Shown here piece after piece: positions 5,178 to 12,854 of a DNA stretch of 19,702 nt (its first letter is position 1; each line of letters begins with the position of its first letter). Below the pieces are notes generated by a model, which was given only the letters and a program-made list of their open reading frames with translations, did not search any database and was not told the origin of the DNA. The DNA is from Opitutales bacterium UBA7389. GTDB lineage: Bacteria > Verrucomicrobiota > Verrucomicrobiia > Opitutales > Opitutaceae. The translations under genes and the position numbers were made by a program. The stretch lies in NCBI GenBank assembly GCA_002474325.1, contig DKNL01000028.1, positions 1 through 19,702 of the forward strand. The letters run 5' to 3'.

Positions 5178-6959
5178 CTAAAGGGATTCGATTCCTTTAA
5201 TTATTTCGCGGATCTTGAAAGTCAGGCCATCCGTTTTTGCCATGCTGCGGATTGCAGAATTGCAGGTCTTTGCCCGTAAGAGCGACGCTAGCTGGCCGCA
5301 ACCGTACAGGCCTTGATCATTCATCTCTACAACGATGATATCCTTAAATCGATTGAAAATCTCGTCCAAGTCATTCGGCAACGGGTTCACATAACGAAGG
5401 TGCAAATGACCCATCTTCTTTCCAGCACTCCTTTGGCGGATAACCGTTTCCCGGATCGGACCCCAGGTGCTGCCCCAGCCAACGACCAATGTATCGCCCT
5501 CCTGATCTCCGAATACTTCAGAGGCGTCCAAAGAATCAGCAAAGGCCTTAATCTTGTCCCGACGCTTTGCCATCATCTTGACGTGCATTTCCGGATTAGC
5601 AGACGGGTGTCCCGTTTCGTCATGCTCCAATCCCGTCACTTGAGGGAACTTGCCCCCTTCGATCCAGCTTCCTGGAGGGGCATGACGCGTAATGCGATTT
5701 AAGTCATATGGCTTGAAGTCGACTGGCCGATTTTCCGTGGCTAGCTCAGGCTCGATAATCAAGCTATCCAAGTCCGGCTCATCAAAAGCCTCAATGCGGG
5801 ACGCCATGGACATGTCCGAAAGGACAAATACAGGGACGCTGTAAGCACGGGCAATCTTGGTGGCTTCCAAAGCGGTGTAGAAACAGTCCTCAACGTTTTG
5901 AGCAGCTAGAACAATTCTCGGGCAATCTCCATGGCTCCCATAAATCGCCTGAAGCAAGTCGCTTTGCTCCACATTGGTCGGTAATCCCGTACTCGGCCCA
6001 CCTCTCTGAATGTTAATCACAATCAGCGGGATCTCCGCCATCGAGGCCCAGCCCAGTGATTCTAGCTTTAAAGAAATTCCTGGTCCGGAACTTCCAGTTA
6101 CCGCGAGACGGCCCGCATAAGAAAATCCAATCGCTATCGACGCAGCCGCAATTTCATCTTCCGCTTGCACGAATGTTCCACCATACTTTGGCAGTTGCGA
6201 TCGCAGCATCTCCATGATGGTAGACCACGGCGTAATTGGATAGCCCGCCCCATGACGGACACCTCCTGTCAAGAGACCCAATACGATGGCCGTGTTGCCA
6301 TCCATCGTTACTTGCGGAGGGCCGGATTCATCGGGCGCCAAGAAGGCGTAGTAGCGATCCATAACATTATCGATCGGATACGAATAGCCGGCATCGAATG
6401 CTAGATTGGCATTGCGCAGGATGTCCTCGGATTTGGACCCGAACCGCTCCTTGAAGATTCCCCGCAGCTTGTCGACGTCCAACTTGAAGATCCTGGCAAG
6501 CAGACCCAATGTGAAAATATTTTTCCCCTTCTCTCTTGCAGAACCACCCAAAGCCTCGACCGTCAGGGCCGCGATGGGAACTCCAACCTTGAGAAATCGA
6601 TTCTCATCTTCGCTCAGTTCGACGTGGTCCGAGTCGTAGAGGAGAACACCACCGTCTTTCAAATGGGAGATATGGTCATCATAACTGTGCTGATAAAAGG
6701 CCACTAGGAAATCGGCTTCATCCCCAGCCGATAGAACTTCTCCCGTGCCCATTCGAACCTGGAAGATTGATGGCCCGCCTGAAATCGTTGCCGGGATCGT
6801 CATGTAAGTCATGACTTCCTGGGCACTCCGGCCAGCCAATCTGGCGAGAAAGCCGCCTATAGATTGAATACCGTCTTGGGAATTCCCTGCTAGTCTGATG
6901 ACCGCGTCATTGATGAGTTCCTCCGATGGAGGTGGGGATGCAGAAGTCTCTGTAGACAT
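5178..6959 (-). CDS. korA: 2-oxoacid:ferredoxin oxidoreductase, fused gamma-alpha subunit
   Basis: At 593 residues it is a fusion of the gamma domain (about 15-195) and the alpha domain (about 220-590), the arrangement seen in KorA of the mycobacterial type. The gamma part shows AGNSQDGIQSIGGFLARLAGR and ISGGPSIFQVR. The alpha part has YPITPWS (240-246), EDEIAAA (267-273), TGSSGPGISLKLE (288-300), QRGGPSTGLPT (318-328) and EQSDL (331-335), all hallmarks of the pyrimidine-binding domain of this superfamily. The C-terminal transketolase-like domain includes LVVGWGSTWG and HLRYVNPLP. With korB it forms a two-gene operon. No delta (ferredoxin-like) subunit gene is nearby, so electrons should leave via KorB's cluster to a free ferredoxin. 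A possible promoter is at 6971-6999. Divergent to the permease gene. Confidence 0.92.
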   Translation of the reverse strand: MSTETSASPPPSEELINDAVIRLAGNSQDGIQSIGGFLARLAGRSAQEVMTYMTIPATISGGPSIFQVRMGTGEVLSAGDEADFLVAFYQHSYDDHISHLKDGGVLLYDSDHVELSEDENRFLKVGVPIAALTVEALGGSAREKGKNIFTLGLLARIFKLDVDKLRGIFKERFGSKSEDILRNANLAFDAGYSYPIDNVMDRYYAFLAPDESGPPQVTMDGNTAIVLGLLTGGVRHGAGYPITPWSTIMEMLRSQLPKYGGTFVQAEDEIAAASIAIGFSYAGRLAVTGSSGPGISLKLESLGWASMAEIPLIVINIQRGGPSTGLPTNVEQSDLLQAIYGSHGDCPRIVLAAQNVEDCFYTALEATKIARAYSVPVFVLSDMSMASRIEAFDEPDLDSLIIEPELATENRPVDFKPYDLNRITRHAPPGSWIEGGKFPQVTGLEHDETGHPSANPEMHVKMMAKRRDKIKAFADSLDASEVFGDQEGDTLVVGWGSTWGPIRETVIRQRSAGKKMGHLHLRYVNPLPNDLDEIFNRFKDIIVVEMNDQGLYGCGQLASLLRAKTCNSAIRSMAKTDGLTFKIREIIKGIESL

Positions 6960-6970
6960 TTTATTCCGGA

Positions 6971-6999
6971 TCTTTAGTGGTAGGAAATTGCACAGTCAA
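6971..6999 (-). promoter_or_regulatory. Candidate sigma-70-type promoter for korAB
   Basis: On the minus strand, TTGACT (6994-6999) and TAAAGA (6971-6976) are separated by 17 bases. The -10 box ends only 11 bases before the korA ATG, so transcription from it would give an almost leaderless message. The -10 match is moderate. Confidence 0.3.
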
Positions 7000-7106
7000 T
7001 CCGTAGCTTACGATTTTGGGAATTATTCTTCAAATATTGAGATCAATTCCACAATCGAGGATCTCTCGACATCAAATCACTACCTTGACAACAATGAGAC
7101 GAGACA

Positions 7107-8366
7107 ATGGCACTGATTCAGCAATATTTGACCGAAACTTGGGCACTCATAGCGGAGATGGGGCCCTATCTGCTCCTAGGATTTCTGGTGGCCGGTTTGC
7201 TGCATCGCTGGTTTCGCCAAAAATGGATAGAGCAACGCCTCGGATCTCCTGGCTGGAAATCCATTGCCTTCGCCTCTCTCTTCGGAGTGCCCATGCCCCT
7301 TTGCTCCTGCGGAGTCATTCCCGTTACTGCCAGCCTTCGTGAGAAAGGGGCAAGCAAAGGAGCCGCTACGTCCTTCTTAACCTCTACACCGCAAACGGGA
7401 GTCGACAGTATTCTGGCCACTTGGGGCATGCTTGGGCCCCTATTCGCCGTCTATCGAGTCATCATCGCATTTTTATCGGGATTCGCCATCGGAGCCACCG
7501 TCGAACGATTCGGGAGCAAGGGTGGCCATCATCGCAGGCGGGCAGAGAATGAAGATTCGGAAAGCGTTCCCAATTGGAAGGAAAGTGCACAATACGGGTT
7601 TTTAACATTGCCGGGGGATATCGCCGGCTCGCTGACTATCGGATTTCTTCTCGCTGGACTAATCAGCGCCATAGCTCCGGACAACCTGCTGGCAAATTTG
7701 CCCGGCGGCGTCTATTCTAGCATCCTGCTCACCACCCTGATAGCTATCCCCTTCTACATTTGCTCCACCGGCTCGATCCCCATGGCTCTCGCCCTAATCG
7801 AAAGCGGCCTCCCCGTTAGTGCGGCACTGGTATTGCTCATTGCTGGTCCCGCAACGAATGTCGCCACCATCACGACAATGCGAAGGACACTGGGAAATAG
7901 GGAAACTTTCATCTATGTTGTAAGCATTATCGTCTTTTCTTGGATTGCAGCTCTGTTTTTTCATCAGTTTCTGGATACGGAAAGTTTTCATAACGGACAT
8001 TTGCACTTTCACGGTTTGACATTCTGGAGCCACTTATCGGGAGCCGTGTTGATAACAATACTCGCCTTCGGCTACTGGAAGGTGAATCGTTCGGGCGATT
8101 CGATGTCACATAACTGTGATACGGAGTATACCGAACCAGAGCTGGCCACGCTCACCATTAAGGGGATGACTTGCAGCCATTGCCGGGATTCCGCTACCGA
8201 AGGCTTGAAGAGCCTTCCTTTCATCTCCCGGGTGGATGTCGATCTCAATTCGGGCCGAGCCTTGATCGGAGGTGTCAAGATTGATTCAGAAGCTATATCC
8301 AAAAAATTGGAATCCTTAGGTTTAAGTGCCAAAGGCTTTTTGCTAAGCCGGCAGAATCGCGAATGA
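7107..8366 (+). CDS. Heavy-metal efflux permease (SO_0444-type, Cu/Zn) with C-terminal HMA domain
   Basis: A 419-residue inner-membrane protein of the PF03773 permease family, with about eight hydrophobic segments. Two internal repeats each carry a cysteine motif in or next to a membrane helix: PMPLCSCGVIPV (Cys66, Cys68) and IPFYICSTGSIPM (Cys219). TSTPQTGVDS and AGPATNVATI are matching family signatures. A soluble loop (about 135-160) has two histidines followed by arginines, and a short histidine-rich loop is at 295-302 (HNGHLHFH). Residues 346-410 form an HMA metallochaperone domain with GMTCSHC at 353-359. The family exports copper and/or zinc. The ATG at 7107 has only a weak purine-rich upstream sequence. 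The stop overlaps the next start by 4 bases (ATGA), which suggests translational coupling. Confidence 0.85.
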   Translation: MALIQQYLTETWALIAEMGPYLLLGFLVAGLLHRWFRQKWIEQRLGSPGWKSIAFASLFGVPMPLCSCGVIPVTASLREKGASKGAATSFLTSTPQTGVDSILATWGMLGPLFAVYRVIIAFLSGFAIGATVERFGSKGGHHRRRAENEDSESVPNWKESAQYGFLTLPGDIAGSLTIGFLLAGLISAIAPDNLLANLPGGVYSSILLTTLIAIPFYICSTGSIPMALALIESGLPVSAALVLLIAGPATNVATITTMRRTLGNRETFIYVVSIIVFSWIAALFFHQFLDTESFHNGHLHFHGLTFWSHLSGAVLITILAFGYWKVNRSGDSMSHNCDTEYTEPELATLTIKGMTCSHCRDSATEGLKSLPFISRVDVDLNSGRALIGGVKIDSEAISKKLESLGLSAKGFLLSRQNRE

Positions 8367-8881
8367 CTATAAAGCGATCCAAATCTTTCTCGACCGATTC
8401 GTTGGGGAGAAGGACTCTGCTGTGGCTCTTTCTATTTAGCCCAGTCCTCGACGCGGGATTTTGCACGGAAGCACCATTCCGCTTCGAATCATTTTCAGGC
8501 GAAACCGTCTCTGTAGACCGGCAACCCCTATTCATAATTTCATCGCATTCTGCAAATGATCTAAACGAAGCGATGAGATGCGCAACCTTGGTGAACGCTC
8601 AACAAGGTGCTTTCTGGGTGATCAACTTAGCCTGGAAGCAATCATCCGAGATCAAGCGGCGGATCGCCTCCAACCTACTAAAGGAGGACTTCATGAGAAC
8701 CCGATCCACCGTATTGAGCCCCGAGCACCAAACCGCTGCCCGCATGGCTTTGATCGAACCAAGCGGCGAGGTCCACTGGAGCTGTGAATCGTTTCCGGAC
8801 GAAGAAGAATGGGCACGGGCCATCTGGAGTCGCTTGTCCAAAACCCCATGCCAAAAAACTCAGTATAAGGGCGCTGACTGA
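8363..8881 (+). CDS. Exported protein of unknown function, 172 residues, coupled to the permease
   Basis: I do not recognise a family. A basic N-terminus followed by RRTLLWLFLFSPVLDAGFC looks like a signal peptide; a Cys at its end (residue 34) lacks a clean lipobox. The remainder is about 135 residues with strand-helix alternation (PLFIISSHSANDLNEAM, GAFWVINLAWK, ARMALIEPSGEVHWSC) that resembles a thioredoxin/redoxin-type fold without a CxxC motif. This fold guess is inference. The start overlaps the permease stop by 4 bases and hrpA begins 4 bases after its stop, so it is almost certainly cotranscribed with both. A perfect AAGGAGG lies 5 bases before an in-frame internal ATG (8693), which could allow a second 62-residue product. 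A periplasmic accessory role in metal export is plausible from position only. Confidence 0.68.
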   Translation: MTIKRSKSFSTDSLGRRTLLWLFLFSPVLDAGFCTEAPFRFESFSGETVSVDRQPLFIISSHSANDLNEAMRCATLVNAQQGAFWVINLAWKQSSEIKRRIASNLLKEDFMRTRSTVLSPEHQTAARMALIEPSGEVHWSCESFPDEEEWARAIWSRLSKTPCQKTQYKGAD

Positions 8882-8885
8882 CTCG

Positions 8886-11800
8886 ATGAGTGATAGAGCC
8901 TGCATTAAAAGGGGGGTCGGCCAACGTCGCAAGTGGGTTCCCATCCCAATTCAGTATCCGCAGAAATTGCCCATCTCAAAGAGGTGCGACGAAATCATCG
9001 AAGCGATTCGTCGTCATCCTGTGATTATCCTCTCCGGAGAAACGGGCTCAGGGAAGACCACCCAGATTCCCAAAATGTGCCTCGATGCCGGAAGAGGACG
9101 AAAAATGCGAATAGCTTGTACACAACCTCGTCGAGTCGCCGCCCTCTCCATAGCCAAGCGAGTCTCGGAAGAATTGAGGATCAAATACGGGCGAGAAGTC
9201 GGCTCAAAAATCCGTTTTTCCGACGAAACTAGCCAAGAGACTCGGATAAAATTCCTGACCGATGGTATGCTTCTAGCGGAAATCCAGTCAGATCCCTCGA
9301 TGTCAGAATACGACACCATCATCATTGATGAAGCCCACGAACGAAGCCTTAATATCGACTTTCTGCTTGGGTATCTCAATCAGCTGCGCAAACGCCGGCC
9401 TGACCTTAAGGTCATTGTCACCTCAGCAACCATCGATATCGAAAAATTTTCTAACGCCTTCGATAGCGCTCCAATTATCGAAGTATCTGGAAGAGTCCAT
9501 CCGGTTAAGGTCGTCTACGCGCCACTTGATGAGCTCTTGGAAGACAGCGGTGAATTTACCGTGATTGACGGCGTCGCGGAGTCTATAGAACGCATTATTA
9601 ATGATTTCAAACAAGGGGATATCCTCGTCTTCCTGCCAACTGAAAAGGATATTTCAGAGACTAGAGATCTTCTTGAGGGACGCCTAGGCAATCGCTTCGA
9701 TATTCTGCCCTGCTTTGGCCGTCTCTCCAGTGGAGAACAGCAGCGTATTTTCGCTCCGTCTAAATATCGGAAGATTGTTCTAGCCACGAATATCGCTGAA
9801 ACATCGCTCACGATTCCCGGGATCCGTTTCGTTGTCGACTCCGGACTTGCTCGGACCAGTCGATACAATCCAAAGGCCCGAACGAAGCGCTTGCCAATCG
9901 AAAAGATTTCCCAGAGCAGCGCCAATCAACGCAAGGGCCGTTGCGGGCGCGTGCAAGATGGTATTTGCATACGCTTGTATTCAGAATCCGATTTCGAAAA
10001 GCGAGTCGAATTCTCGGTCCCCGAAATACAAAGATCGAATCTGGCAGAGGTGATTCTCCGTATGGAAGCGGCCAAGTTAGGAGACATCGAAACCTTTCCG
10101 TTCATCGACCCTCCCTCTACAGCAGCTATCAAATCAGGCTACGCTCTGCTTCAAGAGCTGGGGGCCATAGATGGTAAACGGAAACTAACACCCATCGGAA
10201 GAAAGCTAGCGAAACTTCCCATCGACCCCACCGCGGGACGCATGCTCCTACAGGCAGAAAGAGAGGGCGTCGTAGAACAGGTTCTCGTAATCGCATCTGC
10301 TCTTTCAATACAGGATCCTCGGGAACGACCTATGGGAAAAGAGGAAGCAGCACGAACGGCACACAAGCAATTTGTCCATCGTGAATCCGATTTCCTTACG
10401 CTACTTAACATTTGGGAATCCGCTCACGAAGAATTTGAACGGCTAACGCAAAACAAGCTCCGAAAGTTCTGCAAGAAACATTTCCTTTCTTATTTGCGGG
10501 TACGCGAGTGGATTGATGTAAAGCATCAGCTTAGTCGGTCCCTTGCCGAGTTTGAAACGCGTCATAAAATTTCGCACCGGATTCCTGAATACAAGAATCC
10601 TTTAGAAAAGTCGGAGCTTCGTAAATTTGGCGGGCTCGAATATCGTTCCATTCACATCTCACTAGCTACCGGGCTGCTAGCCAATCCCGGCAGGAAGGAA
10701 GAGCCAAATATCTATCTATCAACCGGGAATCGGAAAGCCATGATTTTCCCCGGTTCCGGGCTCTTCAACCGGAAAGCCTTGTACGCGAAAAGTAAGAGCC
10801 AGAAAAGAGAGGCGGAAACCAAATCTTCTAGTCCTAGCTGGATTCTCGCCGGAGAAATCGTAGAAACGAGTCGCCTATATGCCAGAACCGTTGCTGCCAT
10901 CGATCCCACTTGGCTCGTACAGATAGGGGGATCCGCTCTAAAAAACTCTTACAGTCAACCTGGGTTTGATACCCAACAAGGTCGCGTCACCTGCATAGAA
11001 AGCATCCGTATCCACGGACTGGAGTTGCAACGCAAAACGGTTTCCCACGTTAAGATCAACTCTGAGGAAGCCACCGAAATTTTCATCCGTGAAGCTCTGT
11101 TAAACGAGGATTACCCAGCACCTTGCGAATTCGTGGAAGCCAACAGGAAGCTGAAGAACCGAATTCAAAATGCTCAAACCACCTTGCAAATGCAAAGCTG
11201 GATTGGAATCGAAGAGGCTGCCTACAGGTACTATGAAAGGCGACTGGAAAACATAGGTTCTCTGGCTGATCTAAATAGATGGCTCAAAAAAGCAGCCTCC
11301 CCTTCGAAAGATACTCTAATCATGTCCGAAAAGGACCTCTCACCAAATCCCGATGAGCCGCTGTCCCTGGCCGCCTTCCCGGAGAGCGTGTCTTTGGATA
11401 ATATGGCCTTGCCTATAGACTACCAATACAAGCCCGGAGAAAATGACGACGGCGTTACCCTGCGTGTTCCCTATGAGAAGGCGGAGTTTGTAGATGACCC
11501 TACTCTCGATTGGCTTGTGCCAGGACACTTGGAATCAAAAATCCTTCACCTTCTGAAATCATTGCCAAAAGAGCATCGCCGAAAACTGCAGCCGCTATCC
11601 CAGACTGCCGCAACCATCGCTTCCAAACTCGATTCCGAAGGACTGTCTATCAAAGAATCATTGAAGAAGCACCTAGAATCTGATTACAAGATCGAGACCT
11701 ATGATAGCGATTGGGTCGACGACGCGATTCCTCGCCACCTACAGGTTCGAGTGCAGGTCCATGATTCCGAGGGCACAACTGTAATAGAAGAGCGATCTGC

Positions 11801-12821
11801 TAGACGTATCCATGAGATAATTGATAGCCAAAAGACGGTATACTCGTCAGATGAAACGGCCATTGTAGAAATTTGGAAGAAGGCCCGGAAACAGTGGGAT
11901 AGACCTATCAGGGAACTATCCGATTTGAAGCCATGTGAAGAAAAGGTAGCTATCGACGAACGCAATGGAATTCCCGTGATAGCATTCTTCACTCTAAGAA
12001 TCAGCTCAGGTGAGCTCCGTTTGACGCTGATAGACAATCTGGACGAGGCCCGTGCCCATATCAAAAAGGGGATCGAACGACTTATCGAAATCGAACTGCG
12101 GAGAGAGCTAGCCTGGATCCAAGAAGACCTCCGGGATCTAGCAAAGATCGGTCCTGTGATTGCCGCCTTTGCCCCCATCGAGGAAGTTAAGCGCCAGGCC
12201 TACAACCATCTAAAACGATTTCTCTGTACACATAATATAGTCACAATTGATCCCAATCGGGTTCAAGAAGCGATATCCAAAGCGAAATCCCTTTCCAGAG
12301 GCCTCGCTTACAAGCTCATCGGCCGATTGAAAGAAATCCTGGATCTACGGCAATCGCTGATCGTAAACAAACGACTCCCCAAATATTTGAGCAACGAAGT
12401 CGTTCGCATTGTGCCTCCGGATTTGCTCGAACGAACTCCTTATTGGGCTTTCAATCGCCTTCCACTCTACTTGGAAACGATCACGATTCGTCAAACGTCC
12501 AGAGACAAAGACCCGCAACGCGACGAAAAGCGGCAATCCGAAATCGATGCCTTTCGCAAACGGCTGGAAAAGTTGCAGGCTCAACCGGAAATCAAAGAAG
12601 ACCTCGCCTGGACCATCGAAGAATATGCCCTTTCAGTATTCGCTCAGAAACTGGGCACTGCCTTCCCCGTATCCGCCAAACGAATTGAAGCAAAGTTTCG
12701 AATTGCAAGTGAATCGATTTCCCAGCAACCCAGCGTTTACCACCAAAGCGAACAGGTCAGTAAAATCATCGACAAGCCTACGGACGCGGATCTACAAAGC
12801 TTGAAATCGCTCTTCCACTGA
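8886..12821 (+). CDS. hrpA: ATP-dependent RNA helicase HrpA (DEAH family)
   Basis: The product is 1311 residues, close to the usual length of about 1300. The ATPase core shows motif I GETGSGKT (51-58), motif II DEAH (148-151), motif III SAT (180-182), motif V TNIAETSLTIPG and motif VI QRKGRCGR (348-355). After the helicase core come the winged-helix, ratchet and OB-fold regions (about 380-700). A long C-terminal extension (DUF3418-like, about 760-1290) is characteristic of HrpA and rules out shorter DEAH helicases such as HrpB. HrpA helps resolve stalled or collided ribosomes and processes mRNA in the cytoplasm. The frame is open to an ATG at 8784, but that overlaps the previous gene by about 100 bases. 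The ATG at 8886 lies 4 bases after its stop and gives a normal N-terminus. The Shine-Dalgarno sequence is weak. It converges on the 5-oxoprolinase gene with 33 bases between stops. Confidence 0.93.
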   Translation: MSDRACIKRGVGQRRKWVPIPIQYPQKLPISKRCDEIIEAIRRHPVIILSGETGSGKTTQIPKMCLDAGRGRKMRIACTQPRRVAALSIAKRVSEELRIKYGREVGSKIRFSDETSQETRIKFLTDGMLLAEIQSDPSMSEYDTIIIDEAHERSLNIDFLLGYLNQLRKRRPDLKVIVTSATIDIEKFSNAFDSAPIIEVSGRVHPVKVVYAPLDELLEDSGEFTVIDGVAESIERIINDFKQGDILVFLPTEKDISETRDLLEGRLGNRFDILPCFGRLSSGEQQRIFAPSKYRKIVLATNIAETSLTIPGIRFVVDSGLARTSRYNPKARTKRLPIEKISQSSANQRKGRCGRVQDGICIRLYSESDFEKRVEFSVPEIQRSNLAEVILRMEAAKLGDIETFPFIDPPSTAAIKSGYALLQELGAIDGKRKLTPIGRKLAKLPIDPTAGRMLLQAEREGVVEQVLVIASALSIQDPRERPMGKEEAARTAHKQFVHRESDFLTLLNIWESAHEEFERLTQNKLRKFCKKHFLSYLRVREWIDVKHQLSRSLAEFETRHKISHRIPEYKNPLEKSELRKFGGLEYRSIHISLATGLLANPGRKEEPNIYLSTGNRKAMIFPGSGLFNRKALYAKSKSQKREAETKSSSPSWILAGEIVETSRLYARTVAAIDPTWLVQIGGSALKNSYSQPGFDTQQGRVTCIESIRIHGLELQRKTVSHVKINSEEATEIFIREALLNEDYPAPCEFVEANRKLKNRIQNAQTTLQMQSWIGIEEAAYRYYERRLENIGSLADLNRWLKKAASPSKDTLIMSEKDLSPNPDEPLSLAAFPESVSLDNMALPIDYQYKPGENDDGVTLRVPYEKAEFVDDPTLDWLVPGHLESKILHLLKSLPKEHRRKLQPLSQTAATIASKLDSEGLSIKESLKKHLESDYKIETYDSDWVDDAIPRHLQVRVQVHDSEGTTVIEERSARRIHEIIDSQKTVYSSDETAIVEIWKKARKQWDRPIRELSDLKPCEEKVAIDERNGIPVIAFFTLRISSGELRLTLIDNLDEARAHIKKGIERLIEIELRRELAWIQEDLRDLAKIGPVIAAFAPIEEVKRQAYNHLKRFLCTHNIVTIDPNRVQEAISKAKSLSRGLAYKLIGRLKEILDLRQSLIVNKRLPKYLSNEVVRIVPPDLLERTPYWAFNRLPLYLETITIRQTSRDKDPQRDEKRQSEIDAFRKRLEKLQAQPEIKEDLAWTIEEYALSVFAQKLGTAFPVSAKRIEAKFRIASESISQQPSVYHQSEQVSKIIDKPTDADLQSLKSLFH

Positions 12822-12854
12822 TACCTTCTTAGCTTCCAACTGAGTATCTAGATT

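Noticed and set aside
7085..7090. TTGACA resembling a -35 box just before the permease gene
   Set aside because: The matching -10 position would fall inside the coding sequence, so it cannot serve this start.
8784..8885. Longer hrpA start at the upstream ATG
   Set aside because: It would overlap the previous gene by about 100 bases and add residues not expected before the helicase core.
11699..12178. 159-codon minus-strand open frame inside hrpA
   Set aside because: It is serine/arginine/isoleucine-rich antisense shadow of a well-supported gene.
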